Positions 34,932-47,118 of a stretch of 64,000 nucleotides of DNA are shown here, one piece after another. The notes under the pieces are model-generated. The model did not search any database. It saw nothing but the letters and a program-made list of their open reading frames with translations, and was not told the DNA's origin. The stretch spans positions 9,247,663 through 9,311,662 of the forward strand of contig CAMTDV010000009.1 in NCBI GenBank assembly GCA_947069175.1. The letters are read 5' to 3'. Every line of letters starts with the position of its first letter. Position 1 is the first letter of the stretch. Source of the DNA: Scalesia atractyloides. Lineage: Eukaryota > Streptophyta > Magnoliopsida > Asterales > Asteraceae. The position numbers were made by a program, and so were the translations under genes.

Positions 34932-37900
34932 TGTCACACCCCGGTTTCCACGGGTACTCGGTGGGCCCGGTTGGGGAATATCGTGACGTAGTTGATAACA
35001 TCATAACTAATCAAACACATGCACAACGGAAGTCTTGGATTTAAATTACTATTACAAACCGAGTGTCCAAAGTTCAAAAATAAATTACAAGGCTTGTAAT
35101 GAAAAGATCCACAGGCGGATCAAAATAAATATATACAAAGTAATTGTTCAACAGACTTTAAGCAACCTAGAGACTTGCAAATCCTCTATTGTCACTATAG
35201 CGCAGCTCCCGATCTATTGTGTGTTGCCACCTGTAACTTGGTCTTTTGAAAATACGTTAGTTTTCACTGGTAAATACTAATAACCGACTCATTTTGTAAA
35301 CATTTATTAAAAATGATTTTGGGTGCACATGGCACATTTTATAAATAACTTGGGATAGTTTAAAATGACCTTGTTTACAGTTTTACATGTTTGTCAATAC
35401 ATATGGGGTCCGGTGCAGAAACCGAATAACCTGATTAACCGACACGCCACTTAAATAATCCACCAGCGGGATTTAATATTTTTATTAGCATTAGCATCTG
35501 TCAGGTGTATGCCTACACCCCGCGCTTAAGGTCGTGACCATTAGTAACTTAAATGAGCCAAGGATATCCCAGACATGGTCGAATTAACCCCCAATGTTTA
35601 AGTTATCAAACAATACAGAATAAAACGGGTTATAAGGATTTAGTAAATCACAATCCGATAACATGATCCCATACCTGACCAAGCGGTATTATTATACCGT
35701 ATCCCAAGCCCGTATAGGGAAATTAAGTTAAAAGTATTTACCTGAGCAAATTCTTCAATAAGATAAATAACTCAGCCGAATATTCAAAAAGTAAGCTTAG
35801 ATGGCAATTTACCGGGAGGCCCTTAGTCTGGAAATGATGGCGTTTATAACCAATTAGAATGCTAACGGGTCCTATCTACTTTGTAGACTCGAACCGGTAG
35901 CTTAAAGATAATAACAATACTAAACGCTAGATTAAGCGATGATCGGAATAGAATGTAGTTTAAACCCGACAAGTACGCAGACTTGCTTAATATGGGCAAA
36001 CATGTTACATTTTGGATTTTGAAGATAAAATGATAAGGTTAAACCCGTTTCGGTTAAATTACGTAAAGTAGTTACGTAGGCCGAACCGTACGCATATAAG
36101 CGAAACTAGGTAACCGGATGAGTCGTATACAAGTTCCATATGCCATTATATTTAAAACATGTTGTAATATCAGTAGGATATCAACATGTATGCCCGTTAT
36201 GGTTTTAAAATCAAGTTACGCCTCAAAAAGGGCGTTTTGGTCATTTTATGACTTGTAAAAGAACTTAGGAGCGAACTGATGTAATGGTCGTAAACTTACT
36301 GTAAAAATAGTTTATTTATGATGTTATTCAGTAGGATATCGAGTATGCGTGTGGTTTAGATTTTAAGACCAAACTATGCCTCGTAAGGGCATTTTGGTCA
36401 TTTCACACATAGCTTGATAATTTACTTGGGAATCTAAGTTTAGTTAATGTTCTTACTATAATTATATATAAAATAAGTTTTGAAATCAATAGGTATCAAG
36501 TTTTGGTGTTTAGACATGATTTTAAACCATACTATGCGCCTAAATGGCGATAAGGTCGCTAAATGACGATTTAATCGATGTTTAAGGAAAATTGTGTTAT
36601 GATCAGGTTTATATGACCAAAATAAGTTATTAAGTATATTATAACAGTAGGTAAAAGATTTGGTTATGAAAATTATCTTTACAATCATTTTATGCATCAT
36701 AAGGGTAATATCGTCATTTATCAACATTATACCAAGACTTGTCTATAACTCAGTTTACAATCTGATTTAACATCCCAAGTACCCTAATTATGATATTACA
36801 TCATTAACTAATGAGTTTTGTTGAATAAATTATGTTTAAACCATTTTATACGCCAAAAGGGCGATTTGGTCGCTTTAAAAACAGAATTTACGATTATTTT
36901 AGCAAAACTCAGTTATGACCAGATTTATAATATCAAGATATGTTAATTATATTAATATATCAGTACTTAACTCATTTGCATGCTCATTTATAGTTAAAAC
37001 CTTATTTTTAACAAAAAGGGCATTTTAGTCGACTTTAGGCATAATAACGGAACTTGAAATAAAAACTCGGATTACTACATGACCATGTAATATAACTCCA
37101 GAGGGTTATACTATAACATAACATGGTCATAATGCAACTTAAAATCAATAACTAAAGTTGCTAATTCAGGTCAGAACCGAAAGTCAAAGTCAAAGTCAAC
37201 TTTGTGACTTTCGGTTGCGAACGACCTTAGACCTGGACTTGACGGACCGAACATGTTTACACATGTTCTAATAGTTATTACCAAGTTGTTTAAGTGTTAA
37301 AACATATTTTATAACACCTACATTATCATATATGAATTTATTTTCAAATCTGACCCAGTTTGACTTTTTATTAATAACTTTGACCCGTCAATTGACCAAG
37401 CAAACGTGGTAATTAGGAGGTGCTCTTTTACGAAAAATGGCTGGACCGTAATGGTCTTAGCTCAAAGTCAAAGCGTTTTTACGTCAACGCTTTGACTTTG
37501 GCTTAAAGCCTTATAAAAATAAAAAGGAAAGGATTGGAACACTTACAAGTGAACCAAAAAGATGACTAGAACTCAGTTAGGATGCTCCTTGATTAGGAAC
37601 TTCCAAGTAGAGATAGAGAGAAGAGATTTTGAGAGGTGCAAGGAATGAAGGGTGATGAATTCCCCTATTTATAGTTGGAGTGGATGATCTAGGATTGAGA
37701 CAAGTATTATGGGAACACTAGAGATCACTCCAAGTGTGCTAGGAGGTGTCCAAAATCGGAATTGAGTTAATGGTTTCGAGCTGAGTGAGTGCAGGTGGTT
37801 TGAGAGGTGTCCAAACATGCAGATCAGCAGCTGGCATGCTGTTTCTGCGAACTGACTCCTCCCGCGCGTCGCGCGGGGACACCTGGTCCCTTGCGTGGCG

Positions 37901-38237
37901 CCACAGGTGCCAATTTACAAAATTTCCATTTTGGCCCCTGGACTTCTCCAAACTCCCATATTTCGACACAAAAGCATGTTTCATTCAATATGGCTCCTGT
38001 TTAGCACTCTTGGGAGTATAATCGAACATCATTAAGCTCCGGGTTCGTTAAAAGGTCACTCAGAGGCATAGTTTAAGCATGTTGACACGTTTAACCCCTC
38101 AACTTTAATATTCACCACTTAGAGGTTATAAAATAACATGTTGGCATTTTTAGTCCCTCTCGTATAGCACACGCCATTCGAGAATTAGCGGGACACGTGT
38201 CGAAATTTTACAGGTTGTAAAAACACAGGGTGTTACA
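34932..38237 (-). mobile_element. Solo LTR, 3.3 kb, gypsy family with initiator tRNA-Met PBS relatives
   Basis: 3306 bp from TGTCACACCCCGG to GGGTGTTACA, with a perfect 5-bp target duplication CAGAG (34,927-34,931 and 38,238-38,242). No internal region follows, so it is a solo LTR left by LTR-LTR recombination. The first 40 bases and many later blocks match the LTR that starts at 44,718, which adjoins a PBS and gag on the minus strand, hence the orientation. A degenerate repeat of about 157 bp lies inside (36,170-37,060). Confidence 0.88.
36170..37060. repeat. Degenerate ~157-bp tandem repeat within the solo LTR
   Basis: The phrase AAAGGGCGTTTTGGTCATTT or a variant returns near 36,225, 36,385, 36,540, 36,697, 36,855 and 37,012, and CAGTAGGATATC-like words return with the same phase. 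About six units. The same motif pair starts a series in the LTR before the gap (45,935 and 46,090). Confidence 0.75.
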
Positions 38238-39780
38238 CAGAGGCTTAGTTTCAGCATGTTGACACTTTTAGTCCCTCTACATCTAAAATTTTAAATTTTT
38301 GGCAAAAATAGTCCTTCTTGGCTAGTTAAGCAACGTTAGGATTAGGGACACGTGTCGATGCATTATTGGACACGATTTTGTTGATGCATTATTGGACACG
38401 ACCTTGAGATTTGTTTAGGGTAATACGGTTAGTTCCGTATTAGAGTTCAACCTCTCAAGTGTATCCTGGGTCACAATGTGAATCCCATTTTACTTTAGCG
38501 AGGGAAACTTGTTTTCTACGGAGCTTTTAAATTTCACGGTCCATAATGGACAAGGTTTTCCGATAACCTTATGCTCACGTTTAAACGTCATGGCGAAACA
38601 TGATAAGGGCTTATTAGTTAAGCACTTCGCAAATTAGAGGTATGGAAAACACTATGGATTCCACTCATCTCTATTAGTAGCTCAAAGCTACAGAGTCGAC
38701 ACATTAAATGGTCAATAACTCTAGGGCCCAATTGCCCTTATTCAGGAATATATTATCCTTGAGGCTTTTGCCTTTTATAACTCTTCTGCCAACCATGGGC
38801 AGATTTGAGTATATCACATATTTGAGTATATCACAGATTTGTAAGAATCTTTTAATTAAGACAATCTATGGTCCAGAGAGTTGGTTTCTACCAACTTTAG
38901 CCCAACGGATGGGTGTTCTACACTTTCTTGTGTATTATACATGTATATAGCATGTTTCCATAATTTGAATTGTACGCTCATTTTGTCCATTAGTGTGGGT
39001 GGTAAGTCATACTAAAATTTTTAAGAGCGTATTAAACGCTATGCTGGATATTTCCAGAAATAAGAATATGTTTAGTATCTCAATACGATACTATGGTTAC
39101 AGTCTGTAAGAGTCACTCAGAGGCCAATGTTAGGCATGTTGACATGTTTAGTCCTTAGACTTTATTCAGTGTCGTTCAGAGGTCTATAACATGACATGAC
39201 GGCAGAATCAGTCCTTCAATATCGGACATCGTTCAGAGGTTATCATAATAACATAACAATTCCATTAGTACTGTAATTAAAATTAATTTTCGTTCAGGGG
39301 TCATAAATGACATAACGACAAGATCAGTACTTTGATTATATCAATTGTCGTTCAACGGTCACAATAATGACATGACGACAAGATTTGTACTTTTAATCAA
39401 TTATCGTTCAGCGGTCATAATAATGACATGACGACAAGACTAGCACTTTGATTAAATCAATTGTCGTTCAGCGGTCGTAATAACGACATGACGACAAAAT
39501 TAGTACTTTTATTAAATCAATCGTCGTTCAGCGGTCGTAATAACGACATGACGACAAGATTAGTACTTTTAATCAATTGTCGTTCAGCGGTCATAATGAT
39601 GACATGACGACAAGACTAGTACTTTAATTTAATCAATTGTCGTTCAACAGTCATAAAAATGACATGACGACAAGATTAGTCCCTCTCTCCCAACGTGTGG
39701 CATATTCGAGAGTACGGACATGTGTCTGTATATTACCGGTCACGAATTTACGAAATGTTAGATCAATAGCACTCCATAAA
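38238..39780 (-). repeat. Older long LTR, continuation after the nested solo LTR
   Basis: Continues the interrupted LTR with CATGTTGACACTTTTAGTCC and GGGACACGTGTCG words like those at the end of the solo LTR. It expands into a tandem array and ends near CGGACATGTGTCTGTATATT (about 39,715-39,735), comparable with the solo LTR tail. The exact end is uncertain. Confidence 0.5.
39110..39690. repeat. Tandem array, ~59-bp units, about nine copies
   Basis: Units read GTCGTTCAGCGGTCATAATA followed by ATGACATGACGACAAGATTA and GTACTTT. The first units (39,110-39,300) are diverged and still resemble the LTR phrase GGTCACTCAGAGGC...CATGTTGACA. The last five or six are close to each other, which shows recent local amplification of an LTR segment. 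Confidence 0.85.
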
Positions 39781-40264
39781 GAAGGTTTAATGTTGTCTTT
39801 TTATAGCTTAACTTGTCTGAAATTATAAATTTTTCCTCAATTGACAAGAAGCATTGACTTTATGGTGAGTATATCACCTGATGGGGATTTTTTGATTTCG
39901 ATAAGCTTCTTACTGCAGACAATGTGGATTTGGTTTTTGACCTAACCAATCCATGTCTAAAACCATACCGAATCCCGCAAGATTTTTTTAGATAAAAGAT
40001 TATCAAGGACAATTAGATTCCTGAAGGATATATCACATGTGAAACCATTTATACTTGATTTTCATAAATCATATTTAAGCCTAAAAAAGGCAAGTTCATA
40101 ATTTATTAGATTCGGATTTTAATGAAGTTTTAACTAATTTCATAATATAAAAAAGTTTCTAATAAAGAAATCATTTACGGGAAACAGATCCGTAATGATA
40201 TTTTATAATTTGAACTGCTTCTCATGCAGCTATTTGAAAGGCTCAAGCATTGCCTTTCTTGCCA
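39780..40264. other. Region after the gag stop, no pol
   Basis: Where a minus-strand pol should continue from gag there is only non-coding AT-rich DNA. No protease, RT or integrase motif was found in any frame. Confidence 0.6.
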
Positions 40265-41414
40265 TTAATGGCCCTTATTCTTCCTGTCAGTCGCCCTCTT
40301 TAGACAGCGGGTCTTTATATGACCTTTCTCGCCATATCCATAGCAGATGACGTCTTTCTTATCTTTGCATTCATGGGACTTGTGGTCCATCTGCTTACAG
40401 ATGCCACATCCCTTGTTCTGTTCATGGAAGCATCTTCCAAAGTGTTGCTTCCCGCAGGTCTTACATTTGGGTTTTGCCTCATTCGGATTGGACCGGTGAT
40501 GATTCAGACCAGTCTTACACTTTTTGAATTCATTACTTGGGGTATCATCATGCTTTCGTTTGCAATCCTCCTCAGCCTTAGCCGCTTTTACTCTTATCTC
40601 ATCTTCAGTGAGTGATAAAGATAGATCCACAGCAGATCTATAAGTTGCAGGTCTGGAGGATTTAACAATTCCCTTGATTTCTGGAGCGAGTCCTCCAATA
40701 AACCGCGCAATGCGCTTAGACTCAGGGGTGATTAAATAAGGAACGGGTCTTGATAAAGAGTTGTATTCAGATACATAGGCTCGACACTCGAGACCTTTCA
40801 TGGTCAGCTTCAGAAAGTCAGATTCGACTTTCTCCACCTCGTGAGGTGGGCAGTAAGTCTCGCGGATCAGTTCCATGAATGTAGACCAACTTAGGCTGTA
40901 CATTGCAACCTTGCCAGTGGACTGGATCAGTGCCTTCCACCAAATTAAAGCATCCTCCTTGAAAGATTGGGACACATATTTAACAGTGTCCTTGGTGACA
41001 CAACCGCTTATATCAATAACATTTTCCATTTCATCCAGCCACTTTAGAGCATCAATAGCTCCATCTTCACCCGTAAAGTCACGGGGTTTACAAGAAATAA
41101 AGTATTTATAAGTACACCCCTTTTTAGAGTCACACGACTTAGTTTTCTTGATACTCTTAATACTTCGCTACTCTTAGTGGGGAGCAATGAGACCTTTCAG
41201 TCTTATGAGTATTGGAACAGGGTTTAGAAACAGACTTCTCTTTATGTACTGATGGCTCTAGCCCTTTCAGTGTGGCCATAAATCTAGCCAGGGCTTTACC
41301 AACTTCATTGGCAATTCGGGATCGAAGATGATTCTCTTCGTCCTTACGGTTTTGGTGCTCCAAGTCGTCACCACCGTTTTTCTTGCTTGTTTCGCCAATA
41401 TTTAGGCTTGCCAT
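40265..41414 (-). pseudogene. gag: Gypsy gag, frameshifted, no pol downstream
   Basis: The N-terminal part (41,414-41,157, MASLNIGETSKKN...) runs into a stop. A shift to the neighbouring frame near 41,160 continues through CKPRDFTGEDGAIDALKWLD to the long frame 41,029-40,265. That holds the Retrotrans_gag core (ALIWWKALI, YCPPHEVEKVESDFLKL, ITPESKRIARFIGGLAPEIK) and three Cys/His clusters near its end: CKTCGKQHFGRC, CGICKQMDHKSHEC and CYGYGEKGHIKTRC. In the third, the second Cys of CX2CX4HX4C is Tyr. The gag binds and packages element RNA. Only gag is present between leader and LTR remains, so this copy, or the whole subfamily, lacks its own enzymes. Confidence 0.85.
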
Positions 41415-41488
41415 AAGCTTAACTGAAAAATTATATAGTCATCAGTAAGATGTCAAGAATTTTTATAAGCAATTTATTCATTTGCATC

Positions 41489-41530
<42 letters not shown>

Positions 41531-42125
41531 ATTTCACTTGCCACTTTACCGCAGTTGGTAATGGGCTTAACAATATAGCTCATTGGCTTGTCACGAAAGA
41601 CATTAAGATGTGGCACATAGGCCTTTTCACAAGGACATTAAACATATGGCACAAAGGCCCATCACTTTGGACATAAGATATGTGAGTCGTGATCTCATTG
41701 GATCATTAGGCTTCGAGGTTTGGACATAGCCTGTTACCTCTGGACGGAGAGTCGCAAGACTACAACTGTCATTGTCACGATGGACAATAATTATTGCACA
41801 TTGGCAATACATCACTATCGGATGTTTAATCATGATCATCTTATCACTGATATAAACCGGGATTTGATTTGATCACACAGGCTACAGGGTTTGGACATAG
41901 CCTATTACCTATACAACTAATGTGGTTCCTCAGGTCACACTGCCTGAAGTATTAACATTACATTGAATGTTAAAACATTATGATCACCTAGTTTGATGAT
42001 ACTATTAGTCAAGATCTCATTTGATCTTTTAGTTAGTAAGGCTTGAACATAGTTCATCACCTATAGACACGGAGTCATGTGACCACAACTGTCATTATTT
42101 TGACTGACAATGCAGTATTATGATT
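41415..42125 (-). other. Leader of the gag-only element, proximal part
   Basis: Untranslated region between gag and the tandem array. It has a TA microsatellite at 41,492-41,528. Phrases such as GGACATAGCCTGTTACCTC and GTGGTTCCTCAGGTCACACT recur in altered form near 43,490-43,620, so the whole leader is repetitive. Confidence 0.6.
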
Positions 42126-43336
42126 TCTCTCCTTCCACAAAATTGGGAATAGTCGGAGATTTGAGATACGTCTCAATTGATGTTTAAATATAAGTCCATC
42201 CCTTATTGGGAGATATGGGATATGCCTCAATAAAGTACAACATTTGAATAAAAACCCTTTTCCACATTGGGAGACTTGGATTATGCCTTAATATAGTACA
42301 ACATTTAAATACAACCCTTTTCAACATTGGGACATTTGGGATACGCCTCAATAAAGTACAACATTTTTAAATATAAGTCCCTCTCCATAATGGGAGATTT
42401 GGGGTGCGCCTCAATATAGTACAACACTTAAATACAAACCCTTCTCCACATTGGGAGACTTGGGATACGCCTCAATAAAGTACAACGTTTAATTACAGGC
42501 CCTTTCTCCACATTGGGATATTCGGGATGCGCCTCAATATAGTACAACGCTTAAATATAAACCCTTCTCCACATTGGGAGACTTGGGGTACGCCTCAATA
42601 TAGTACAATGTTTAATTACAGGCCCTTTCTCCACATTGGGATATTCGGGATACACCTCAATATAGTACAATGTTTAATTTTATACCCTTTCTCCACATTG
42701 GGATATTCGGGATACACCTCAATATAGTACAATGTTTAATTTTAGACCCTTTCTCCACATTGGGATATTCGGGATGCGCCTCAATATAGTACAACGCTTA
42801 AATACAAACCCTTCTCCACATTGGAGACTTGGGATACGCCTTAATAAAGTACAACGTTTAATTACAGGCCCTTTCTCCACATTGGGATATCAGGGATACA
42901 CCTCAATATAGTAAGTGTTTAATTTTAAACCCTTTCTCCACATTGGGATATTCGGGATGCGCCTCAATATAGTACAACGCTCAAATACAAACCCTTCTCC
43001 ACATTGGGAGACTTGGGATACGCCTCAATAAAGTACAACGTTTAATTACAGGCCCTTTCTCCACATTGGGATATTCGGGATACACCTCAATATAGTATAG
43101 TGTTTAATTTTAAATCCTTTCTCCACATTGGGATATTCGGGATGCGCCTCAATATAGTACAACGCTTAAATACAAACCCTTCTCCACAGTGGGAGACTTG
43201 GGATACGCCTCAATATAGTATAGCGTTTAATTACAGGCCCTTTCTCCACATTGGGATATTCGGATACACCTCAATATAGTACAATGTTTAATTTTAAACC
43301 CTTTCTCCACATTGGGATATTTGGGATACATCACTA
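42126..43336. repeat. Tandem array, ~61-bp units, about 20 copies, three-unit order
   Basis: Each unit contains CTCCACATTGGGAGACTTGG or CTCCACATTGGGATATTCGG, then CGCCTCAATATAGTACAACG. Three variants follow each other: A (AACGCTTAAATACAAACCC), B (GTTTAATTACAGGCCC) and C (GTTTAATTTTAAACCC). The A-B-C triplet of about 183 bp recurs from about 42,480 to the end. It lies in the 5' leader of the gag-only element. The frame 42,527-42,727 is an artefact of it. Confidence 0.92.
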
Positions 43337-44702
43337 ATGGATGTTAAATCATAGCCCGTAGGCATTACATCACTAATGGGTGTTTTGATAATAATAATAG
43401 CTCGTAAGCTATACATCACTAATGGATGTTTTTATAATTATGGCCCGTAGGCACGTCATCATTAATCCAAATACCTTGTCGGCTAGTGTGATTCCTCAAG
43501 TCACACTGTCAGGAATGTTAACATTACTTAAATGTTAACTTTAGAATAATCGTCTTAATGGTTACACAAATTAGCCATGGTCGCATTGACCATATAGGCT
43601 TGGAGGCTTGAACATAGTTCACCACCTCTGGATAGAAGGGATAATCTTCCTTAACTATCATGGCAGAAGGCTTTACTTCTTAACTACCAGATTTATGTTT
43701 GCCAAAGTAATATGATCTTGTCACTTGGCTGGTGTAACCCATTAAGAAGAACTTTTTTTTTATAAGGTAGGAGCAACAATTGTGACCTTCATATTGAAGA
43801 AAAGAAATCATAAAATGGGTTCCATAAAATCAACGATTTTTCTTATGGTAGTGATATCGCCAAATTAGTTGATATTAGTACAATATGATCATTTGGGAGA
43901 TTTTAGAGGTTCCATGCATTATACCTTCATACTGGCCAGGCATGAAGGCTATCTATGGGACATGCCAAGATACATCCAATCATCATACGACGCTTCTTTC
44001 ATACTAAAGTTTAACATTCGTAGTTTGCTAAAAATTCAATGAAATAAAATCATTGTCGAACTCGAGATGGAGAATTTGCTGGCGAGAGTTGCCGAACTTA
44101 TATATAATATAATATACCCAAATGGGTTTGAATCAATCGAGTTCCAACACTCGAGATCATATGCTTTAAACATGAATCAGAAAAATGATTCCTTTTTCTG
44201 CTTATACTTTAAAATGAGATTATTTTAATTAAAGAATTGAAATTGGTGCAAAAATTGCACATATATCATTGCCATGAAATGGTTATAATAATTGCTGTTG
44301 TTTTAGTCAGCTGGTGAGTTATCACCGGAATGTCTATCAAATATGATAACTTTAGATAAATGATATTAGGATATCACAAGAATACAAGAGGGTACGATAT
44401 TAGGTGATGAGGTTTAGCATCCTCGTATCGGAGTCATTGTCTCCAAAATATATGTAGTTCACCATATGGAACATCAAGCTACTCAGTGGTAGAGATCATC
44501 AAGTCCATGACCCATCAAAGATTCCTTATCTTGTCCGTGATATCTTGACGGCATTCGCATGATATTCATAAAAAATCAAGGACTGTATATATATCGATAA
44601 AAGTAATCTTATGTTTGGGTCTAGACTCGGGATTTAGGAATCTGCATTTGTGATATTTGAGATTAGACGCAGAAGGCTAGTGTCTGATTCACTCAAACTG
44701 TA
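43337..44702 (-). other. Leader of the gag-only element, distal part
   Basis: Starts with about three units of a CACTAATGGATGTT / GCCCGTAGGCA repeat (43,330-43,460), then unique AT-rich DNA up to the PBS. No ORF of note. Confidence 0.55.
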
Positions 44703-44714
44703 GCTCTGATACCA
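44703..44714 (-). promoter_or_regulatory. Primer-binding site, initiator tRNA-Met
   Basis: The minus strand reads TGGTATCAGAGC, the standard complement of the 3' end of initiator tRNA-Met, three bases from the LTR end at 44,718. Confidence 0.9.
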
Positions 44715-44717
44715 ACC

Positions 44718-46135
44718 TGTCACCCCGATTTCCACGTAGGTTCCCGGTGGGCCCGGAGGGGTATACTCTTAACGGCTGGATAACAGTTATCACAATATAA
44801 TAATGTGCAGCGGAAGTATTAGAATAAAAGTATCGAATTCATTAATAATTGAATATATAAAAGTATTACAAATGTTCGATACAAGCCCACAGGCAAGATC
44901 AAATAAACGGAGCTTTAGACATCTTAAGCCTTAAGCATAAGGGTTGCGAATTCCATAGACTTCTTCTAGCCGACCCGGATTCCCAGTTTTAATGAGGTTT
45001 GGTACCTGCGGCTCAATCTTTAGAAAATACGTCAGCTTTCACTGGTAAATACAATTAACCGACTCATTTTGAAAATATTTCAAAAGACTCATTTAGGTGC
45101 ACAAGGCATGAAAATCTTTTATCAATAACTTGGGATAATTCAAAATGATCTTGTATACAGTTTTACATGTTGATAATACATATGGGGCCCAATGTAAAAA
45201 CCGAGACATGATTAATCGACACACCACATATAAACCCCAAGGGGTACATAGTATATTTAGCGTTTACCGGGTGTATGCTTACATCCTGCGCTTAGGTCAT
45301 GGCCATTCACAATTAAATGAGCCGAGGATATCCAGGACATGGTCGAGTTAACCCCCAATGTTTAATTTATCAGACAATACATATCAAAACGGAATATGAG
45401 ATCTAATTAAATCACAAACCGAAAACAATATCCCATACCCGACCAAGCGGTAATAATTTACCGTATCCCAAGCCCGTATAAGAAAATAGGCTAAGAGTAT
45501 TTACCTTTTTGCTAGCTTCCAATCAATAAGATTATAATTTAGCAAAAAGCCGCAAGTCTAAGTATTATTGACCCAAGTCCGATTATCTGGGGTACTATAG
45601 TCTGGAATGAACAGATTTATTATCTGTTAGAATGTGTACGGGTCAAAGGTAGTCCCTTTTTAAGTATGACCCGATATTTAAGAATAGGTTCGCTAGATTA
45701 AGCGTATACCGATTAGAATGTGGTTTAAACCCAACAAGCACTAGGACTTGTATAATATGGGTAAACAAAATACATTCTGGATTTTGAGTGAAAATGATAA
45801 GGTTAAACCCGTTTAGGTAATCTTATGTAAATGGGCTACATAAGTCTAACCGTGCGCACATAAGCGATATTAGGTAACCATATGAGTCATGAACAAGTTC
45901 CATATTCCAATACACTTTAAACAAGTTTAATATCAGTAGGATATTAACTTGTATGCCCATTAGGTTTTAAAATCAAACTATGCCTCAAAAGGGCGTTTTG
46001 GTCATTTAGCGACGTATAAAAGGAACTTGCATATAATCTGATGTTACAACCTAAACATACTGTGAAAACACTTTATTTATGATATAATATCAGTAGGATA
46101 TCTAACATATGTGTGTTTTAGAGTTTAAGACCAAA
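44718..46135 (-). repeat. 5' LTR of the gag-only element, cut by the gap
   Basis: Begins TGTCACCCCGATTTCCACG, matching the start of the 34,932 solo LTR, and keeps its landmarks (GGTGGGCCCGG, AACTTGGGATA, CGTATCCCAAGCCCGTATA, CAGTAGGATAT). It stops inside the second 157-bp-type unit at the N run. About 1.9 kb should be missing if it has the solo LTR's length. Confidence 0.85.
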
Positions 46136-46235
46136 NNNNNNNNNNNNNNNNNNNNNNNNNNNNNNNNNNNNNNNNNNNNNNNNNNNNNNNNNNNNNNNNN
46201 NNNNNNNNNNNNNNNNNNNNNNNNNNNNNNNNNNN
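46136..46235. other. Assembly gap, exactly 100 N
   Basis: A run of 100 N is the conventional filler for a join of unknown length. Left of it is an unfinished gypsy LTR; right of it starts block copy 2. Confidence 0.98.
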
Positions 46236-46424
46236 AACAATTAGCCTCGAAAATAATAAATTCCATGACAATGAGAGTGAAATATGAAGAGGGTGTGTCC
46301 TTTTTGCTCATAATTTGAATGAATTTTTGGATAAAGCTGACATTTTTGTCTTTATTTTGTTGTTGGTGCATAAAAACATGCAAATAAAATGAACAGAAAT
46401 GAATGAGGCTTCGGATCCAATGTT

Positions 46425-46592
46425 ATTGTACCTGTGTTATGTGTTCCTTGTGAGGAGAGGAATGTGAGTGAGTCTCTCTCTACAGAGGTCCTTTTTAGAG
46501 AGAGAAAGTGTGGGTTTTTAGAGAGAGAGAGTAGCAAATGATGAGTGAGAGAGAAGGAAAGAAAGAGTGGGGATTGCACCTTTGCATATAGT
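46425..46592 (-). promoter_or_regulatory. Second copy of the glycosylase promoter and 5' UTR
   Basis: Same CT-rich leader, ACACAG-GTACAA donor and CTATATGC motif as 8502-8663, with a few differences (one AG repeat fewer). The coding exons that should follow on the minus strand lie beyond the gap and are not in the window next to it. Confidence 0.55.
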
Positions 46593-46704
46593 TTGCTTTC
46601 TTTTTATTGTTTCAAATTCAACACTTTTGGTCCCTTTATTTTGAATTAAGTCAATAAGGATCCTTGTACCTTTTATTGTCAAACCTTCTCTTTTTTTTTT
46701 CTTT

Positions 46705-47004
46705 GAGTTAATTACCGTTTTCGTCCCCGTGGTTTATCAAAAATCACTATTTCAGTCCATTAGTTTAAAAATTGTGATTTCAGTCCCTATGGTTTCACTT
46801 TCGTAACCATTTCAGTCCACCTCGCAACAATTTCAGTCTCTGTACTTACAGAATAAATGAATTGAAGTGGTTACGAAAGTGAAACCACAGGGACTGAAAT
46901 AGTTACGAAAGTGAAACCACAGGGACTGAAATCGTAATTTTTAAACTAATGGACTGAAATAGTGATTTTTAACAAACCACAGGTACGAAAACAGTAATTA
47001 ACTC
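46705..47004. mobile_element. Inverted-repeat MITE (copy 2)
   Basis: Same element as 8776-9075, with the same internal tandem duplication and a few substitutions. Confidence 0.7.
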
Positions 47005-47118
47005 CTTTTTTCTTAAAAAAAGAGAATTTACTTTGTGATATGTTTTCTTGATAAAAATTTTAGAGTTTGAATTAGTTACTAGTTTCATAGTAGATAATAT
47101 AAGTTATTTTAATGAAAA

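Noticed and set aside
37739..38021. Overlapping frames near CCCGCGCGTCGCGCGGGG
   Set aside because: Inside the solo LTR; the GC-rich palindrome makes open frames on both strands.
42126..43336. Regular repeats of about 61 bp that could be mistaken for a CRISPR array
   Set aside because: The units are contiguous variants of one sequence with no unique spacers, and lie in a plant retroelement leader.
46102..46383. Frames running through the N gap
   Set aside because: They include about 33 unknown residues; no evidence for coding on either side.
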